NCBI GenBank assembly: GCA_021443045.1
Contig: JABUUT010000016.1
Location: 56,977 to 65,179 of the forward strand
Reading direction: 5' to 3'
Origin: Fibrobacteraceae bacterium
Lineage (GTDB): Bacteria > Fibrobacterota > Fibrobacteria > Fibrobacterales > Fibrobacteraceae
DNA length: 8,203 nucleotides
The notes beneath the pieces are model-generated. The model did no database searches and was not told the origin of the DNA. It was given only the letters and a program-made list of their open reading frames with translations. Positions 5,569 through 8,203 of this stretch are shown piece after piece. The translations under genes and the position numbers were made by a program. Positions within the stretch are counted from its first letter, which is position 1; each line of letters starts with the position of its first letter.

Positions 5569-6450
5569 TTAAAATTTCATTAGAACCACGCCACCTTTGC
5601 GGTCTTCGTAGAGTATGGGGGCTATTATAAATCCAGGCTCTGTTGCAGGGCGGTTGTTGGCCAATGTTTTGTGGCCCGATTTTTCTTGGTAAAAGGTGTT
5701 CCCTATGTACCAACCGATGGAAGCGCCCATAAGAACCCCTGCTACCGCATCAGAAAACCAGTGGGCCTCTCCTTTGGCTCCTAGAACCATGCTGGTGGCA
5801 ATGTATCCTGCATAAAGTCCACAGCCCACAACAACATAGGGGTTTTCCCGATGGTAGCTGGCTATGCTCATGGCTAGTGATGCGTTGGTCATGGAGTGCC
5901 CCGAGGGCCATCCGTAAAAAACGCCCCGCCTAAAAAATCCCCACTTAAAATCCCGGGAAAGTTCCCCAGTGTTGTTTTCTGCATCGGGGTGGGCACGGCC
6001 AGATATTGCCTTTAAAATGTTGTTGTACAAAAAAGCGACAGCGGTGGCTTGGGCGGATACAGCACCTGTGTTGTTCATAGCTGGATTATCGCTAAAAAAC
6101 ATCATGTATCCAGGAACAATAACAGGGAAAAATGTTCCTGCTATCATGCCGGGCGTAAATGCCAATCCAAAGGAAAATTCATCTTGGCGGGCGGCAAAGC
6201 GCGCCACTTTCAAGTCAACATCATTAGTGGATAAAAAGTAGGTGGAGGAGCCTCCTGCCACATGGAAAGCCAAAGGCCAACCAAAGGCAGCAAACACCAT
6301 GTTGTGCCCCAGACGGTCAAAAGGGGATATCGCCTTTGATTCCACCTTTTCTGGGTTTTCAGCTCCATTCATTTTGGGAACAGTATCCTGGACGTTTGCA
6401 AAAGCGGCAAGCGACATTAACAGAAAGGTAATCAAAATTTGGCGGACCAT
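5569..6450 (-). CDS. PAP2-family phosphatase with atypical motif 1 and motif 3
   Basis: A 293-residue membrane protein of the type 2 phosphatidic acid phosphatase superfamily, which removes phosphate from lipid phosphates or pyrophosphates at the envelope. It starts with a signal-like segment, MVRQILITFLLMSLAAFA, and several hydrophobic stretches follow. Motif 2, PSGHS (182-186), is intact with His185. Motif 3 keeps His230 and Asp234 (GEAHWFSD), but the usual Arg six residues before the His is Gly224. Motif 1 reads K147-AISGRA-HP, with His154 replacing the Arg of the usual RP. Activity is therefore likely but not certain. Typical roles are undecaprenyl pyrophosphate recycling or lipid A dephosphorylation. 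The gene diverges from the MocR regulator. It has no Shine-Dalgarno and a TATCTTTG box 6 nt before the ATG. Confidence 0.85.
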   Translation of the reverse strand: MVRQILITFLLMSLAAFANVQDTVPKMNGAENPEKVESKAISPFDRLGHNMVFAAFGWPLAFHVAGGSSTYFLSTNDVDLKVARFAARQDEFSFGLAFTPGMIAGTFFPVIVPGYMMFFSDNPAMNNTGAVSAQATAVAFLYNNILKAISGRAHPDAENNTGELSRDFKWGFFRRGVFYGWPSGHSMTNASLAMSIASYHRENPYVVVGCGLYAGYIATSMVLGAKGEAHWFSDAVAGVLMGASIGWYIGNTFYQEKSGHKTLANNRPATEPGFIIAPILYEDRKGGVVLMKF

Positions 6451-6464
6451 TTAATGCAAAGATA
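6451..6464 (-). promoter_or_regulatory. TAnnTTTG box giving a leaderless start of the PAP2 gene
   Basis: On the minus strand TATCTTTG (6464-6457) is followed by CATTAA and the ATG at 6450. It exactly matches TAnnTTTG and places the start of transcription at the start codon. TTTG lies 17 nt further upstream on the same strand, shorter than the usual spacing. Confidence 0.55.
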
Positions 6465-6501
6465 ATCCAATCCTTAACAAAACAGTTGATTGTTTTTGTT
6501 T

Positions 6502-6567
6502 GGGCACCTCCAAAAGGCGTATTTTCCATCTTTTTCTATTTTTGTACTAGACTTTTGTAAGTGTCCC
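6502..6567 (+). promoter_or_regulatory. MocR gene promoter framed by an imperfect inverted repeat
   Basis: TATTTTTG (6537-6544) is an exact TAnnTTTG box for the regulator gene, implying a leader of about 45 nt. It is bracketed by GGGCACCTCCAAAAG (6502-6516) and CTTTTGTAAGTGTCCC (6552-6567), which are inverted copies with about three differences. MocR regulators commonly bind repeats in their own or a divergent promoter, so this may be the operator. The left arm is also a copy of the recurring GGKCACCTC motif, so it may instead be a repeat remnant. Confidence 0.4.
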
Positions 6568-6597
6568 CTTGATAAAATTTCCGGTGGTAGTGGCCCT

Positions 6598-8037
6598 ATG
6601 ATGATTACAGTGGATTTTGAAAAACGCGGCAGTGTGGGGCTGTGTGAATTTTTAACCCTATCCCTAAAACAGCAAATTTTTGACGGGAATCTTGCGGCTG
6701 GTAAAAAACTGCCTTCTAAGCGTACCCTGGCCATCCACCTGGGCGTTAGCGTGATTACGGTGCAAAACGCCTACAACCAGCTCATTGCCGAGGGTTATAT
6801 CTACTCCATCGAAAAAAAAGGTTTTTTTGTGGCAGAACTTCCCTCTGCATTTTCGGAACAGAGGCAGGGGCATCGGCATAAACCGTTGTGCAAACAAATT
6901 CGCAGGGTTCCCACCACAAAACCCATAGAATACTTTGCCGACTTTAGCAGCAACTCCACTCTTTCTGAAAAGTTCCCCTTTAACACATGGGCACGAGTGA
7001 TGCGGCAGGTGCTGTCGACCAATGACCAGAAACTTTTACACCGACAAAACATTCAGGGTGTTTTGGAACTCAGGCAGGCTATTGCCAAGTATTTGCTGGA
7101 ATTTCGCGATATGGATGTTTCGGAAGAACAAATTGTTGTGGCTGCGGGCACAGAGTCGCTGTATTCCATGCTTGTGCAATTTTTAGGCCGCCACAAGTTG
7201 TATGCAGTGGAAAATCCAGGTTACAAAAAAGTGGCCAAGGTTATTGAGCAAAATGGTGCCACACACACTCCCATTCCGGTAAACACCGACGGCATTGATT
7301 TAAAAGAACTCCAAAAATCAAAGGCACAAGTGGTACACCTTTCGCCTACCCACCATTTTCCTACGGGGGTGGTAATGCCCATTGGTAAAAGGCTGCAACT
7401 GCTAAACTGGGCAAAAGATCCACGCTATGGTGAACGATACATTGTAGAAGACGATTACGACAGTGAATTCCGTTTTAACGGAAAGCCATTGCCTACCCTA
7501 CAATCTAAAGACACTTTTGGCCGCGTCATTTATCTGAACACTTTTACCAAAACATTGGCTCCCTCATTTAGAATAAGCTACATGGTTCTGCCTCAAAATT
7601 TGGTGGAACCCTTCCGTCAGTTTTTTAGCATGGCCTGCTGCCAGGTAAGCGCCTTTGAACAATACACGCTGGCCTCTTTTATAGAGCAGGGTTTTTACGG
7701 CAAGCATATTTCGCGAATGAAAAATTACTACCGGACACTACGCAACAACTTGATTAAAGCTATTTTAAAAAGCCGCTTCAAAAACGCCACCACCATTCAC
7801 GAAGAAGAAGCGGGGCTCCATTTTTTGTTGCGGGTGCAGACCACTAAAACTCCTGAGGAATTAGAAGAGCGTTTGCAGGAACAAAAAATTCGGCTCCCCC
7901 AGTTAAGAAACTTTTATTACAGCGAAAATAGCCACTTTTTAGCACCTTCTGGCGAATCCATTTTTGTGGTGAACTACAGCGGTATTAAAAAAGAACAAAT
8001 TAACCAAATAATCAAACGCTTAGAAAAAGTTTTCTGA
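6598..8037 (+). CDS. MocR/PdxR/GabR-type transcriptional regulator (GntR HTH fused to aminotransferase fold)
   Basis: A 479-residue DNA-binding regulator. Residues about 11-78 form a GntR winged helix (KLPSKRTLAIHLGVSVITVQ). Residues about 110-479 form an aminotransferase fold that normally binds pyridoxal phosphate as effector cofactor. The cofactor site looks intact: NPGY (206-209), SPTHHFPTG (249-257), EDDYD (284-288) and the Schiff-base Lys318 in TFTKTLAPSFR (315-325). I chose ATG 6598 (6601 is equally possible) because MITVDFEKRG is the usual family start. The frame is open back to 6490, but those residues lie across the promoter region. No strong Shine-Dalgarno is seen. Family members sense PLP or amino-acid-like ligands and usually control a divergent neighbour, here a PAP2 phosphatase, which is an unusual partner. 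The target is inferred. Confidence 0.92.
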   Translation: MMITVDFEKRGSVGLCEFLTLSLKQQIFDGNLAAGKKLPSKRTLAIHLGVSVITVQNAYNQLIAEGYIYSIEKKGFFVAELPSAFSEQRQGHRHKPLCKQIRRVPTTKPIEYFADFSSNSTLSEKFPFNTWARVMRQVLSTNDQKLLHRQNIQGVLELRQAIAKYLLEFRDMDVSEEQIVVAAGTESLYSMLVQFLGRHKLYAVENPGYKKVAKVIEQNGATHTPIPVNTDGIDLKELQKSKAQVVHLSPTHHFPTGVVMPIGKRLQLLNWAKDPRYGERYIVEDDYDSEFRFNGKPLPTLQSKDTFGRVIYLNTFTKTLAPSFRISYMVLPQNLVEPFRQFFSMACCQVSAFEQYTLASFIEQGFYGKHISRMKNYYRTLRNNLIKAILKSRFKNATTIHEEEAGLHFLLRVQTTKTPEELEERLQEQKIRLPQLRNFYYSENSHFLAPSGESIFVVNYSGIKKEQINQIIKRLEKVF

Positions 8038-8062
8038 AATAGCCCAAAAATTGGAGCGCTAG

Positions 8063-8203
8063 CATAACGCAAATAAAAAATGGACTGGTAATTCTTTTCC
8101 CGAAAAAGGCTATGAATCCTTTGGGATTTTGACCCGCAATAAAATTTTGACAAACGCAGGAGCTCTTGTTGCAGATGAATCTCCTGTGCGGTATTCAAGA
8201 CTC
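8063..8203 (+). pseudogene. 5'-truncated fragment resembling AlbA_2/RecG-like ATP-binding regulators
   Basis: From 8063, after TAG 8060-8062, a frame stays open to the window edge. It reads FPEKGYESFGILTRN followed by KILTNAGALVADESPVRYSR. The pattern ESFG(I/L)...LTNAGALLADDSP.RHSR is characteristic of the middle of proteins with an N-terminal AlbA_2/Schlafen-type domain, often named putative transcriptional regulators or RecG-like helicases. There is no in-frame ATG, and only 23 nt separate the start of the frame from the stop of the MocR gene, so the N-terminal half is missing. It is probably a broken remnant joined here by deletion or rearrangement, although the rest may continue outside the window. 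The family call rests on recognition of the motif. Confidence 0.6.

Noticed and set aside
6490..6597. Upstream start for the MocR regulator
   Set aside because: The extension covers the TAnnTTTG box and inverted repeat and does not resemble the family N-terminus.
7974..8198. 74-codon minus-strand frame
   Set aside because: It overlaps the MocR 3' end and is antisense to the AlbA_2-like frame, and has no ribosome binding site or recognisable motif.

Overview
The window looks like chromosomal DNA from a Gram-negative bacterium of the Fibrobacterota/Bacteroidota (FCB) assemblage, most likely a Fibrobacter relative. Three genes (2850, 5001, 6450, all minus) have no Shine-Dalgarno. Each instead has a TAnnTTTG-like box, the Bacteroidota-type -7 element, ending only 4-6 nt before the ATG, which suggests leaderless mRNAs. 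The proteins fit a diderm: a secreted periplasmic-binding-fold protein, a PAP2 phosphatase with a signal sequence and a membrane metallophosphoesterase. The taxon is inferred from style, not from a marker gene.

Layout. 1-72 is the 3' end of an unrecognised gene. 73-517 is an AT-rich gap with a candidate promoter and a perfect 8-bp inverted repeat just before a small unknown gene (518-733, +). That gene converges on a minus-strand block, and the two stop codons share one CTAG. Read in transcription order, the minus-strand block is: tmk (5001-4366), a membrane-anchored metallophosphoesterase (4055-2907), a degenerate MNT-type nucleotidyltransferase (2852-2538) and a TPR plus periplasmic-binding-fold protein (2523-730). 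A 123-bp MITE-like element (4151-4273) and a 24-codon membrane-peptide ORF (4287-4361, +) lie between the metallophosphoesterase and tmk.

5002-5568 is a repeat-rich intergenic region upstream of tmk. It holds REP-like palindromes, four 7-bp tandem units and two relatives of the MITE-like element. A PAP2-family phosphatase (5569-6450, -) and a MocR/PdxR-type regulator (6598-8037, +) then diverge from a shared 147-bp promoter region. The window ends in a 5'-truncated reading frame resembling the middle of AlbA_2/RecG-like ATP-binding regulators.

The most unusual signal is a recurring motif, TTTTTAGAGGTGMCC, at five intergenic sites in both orientations, with a related inverted pair at 467-492. 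It forms the 17-bp terminal inverted repeats of the 123-bp element and ends a related, decayed tract at 5556. Upstream of the metallophosphoesterase it supplies the apparent Shine-Dalgarno. Three copies of the inner sequence share an in-frame peptide pattern with conservative substitutions. This suggests a small mobile or repeat family derived from coding sequence. I found no defence island, CRISPR array, rRNA or tRNA gene.
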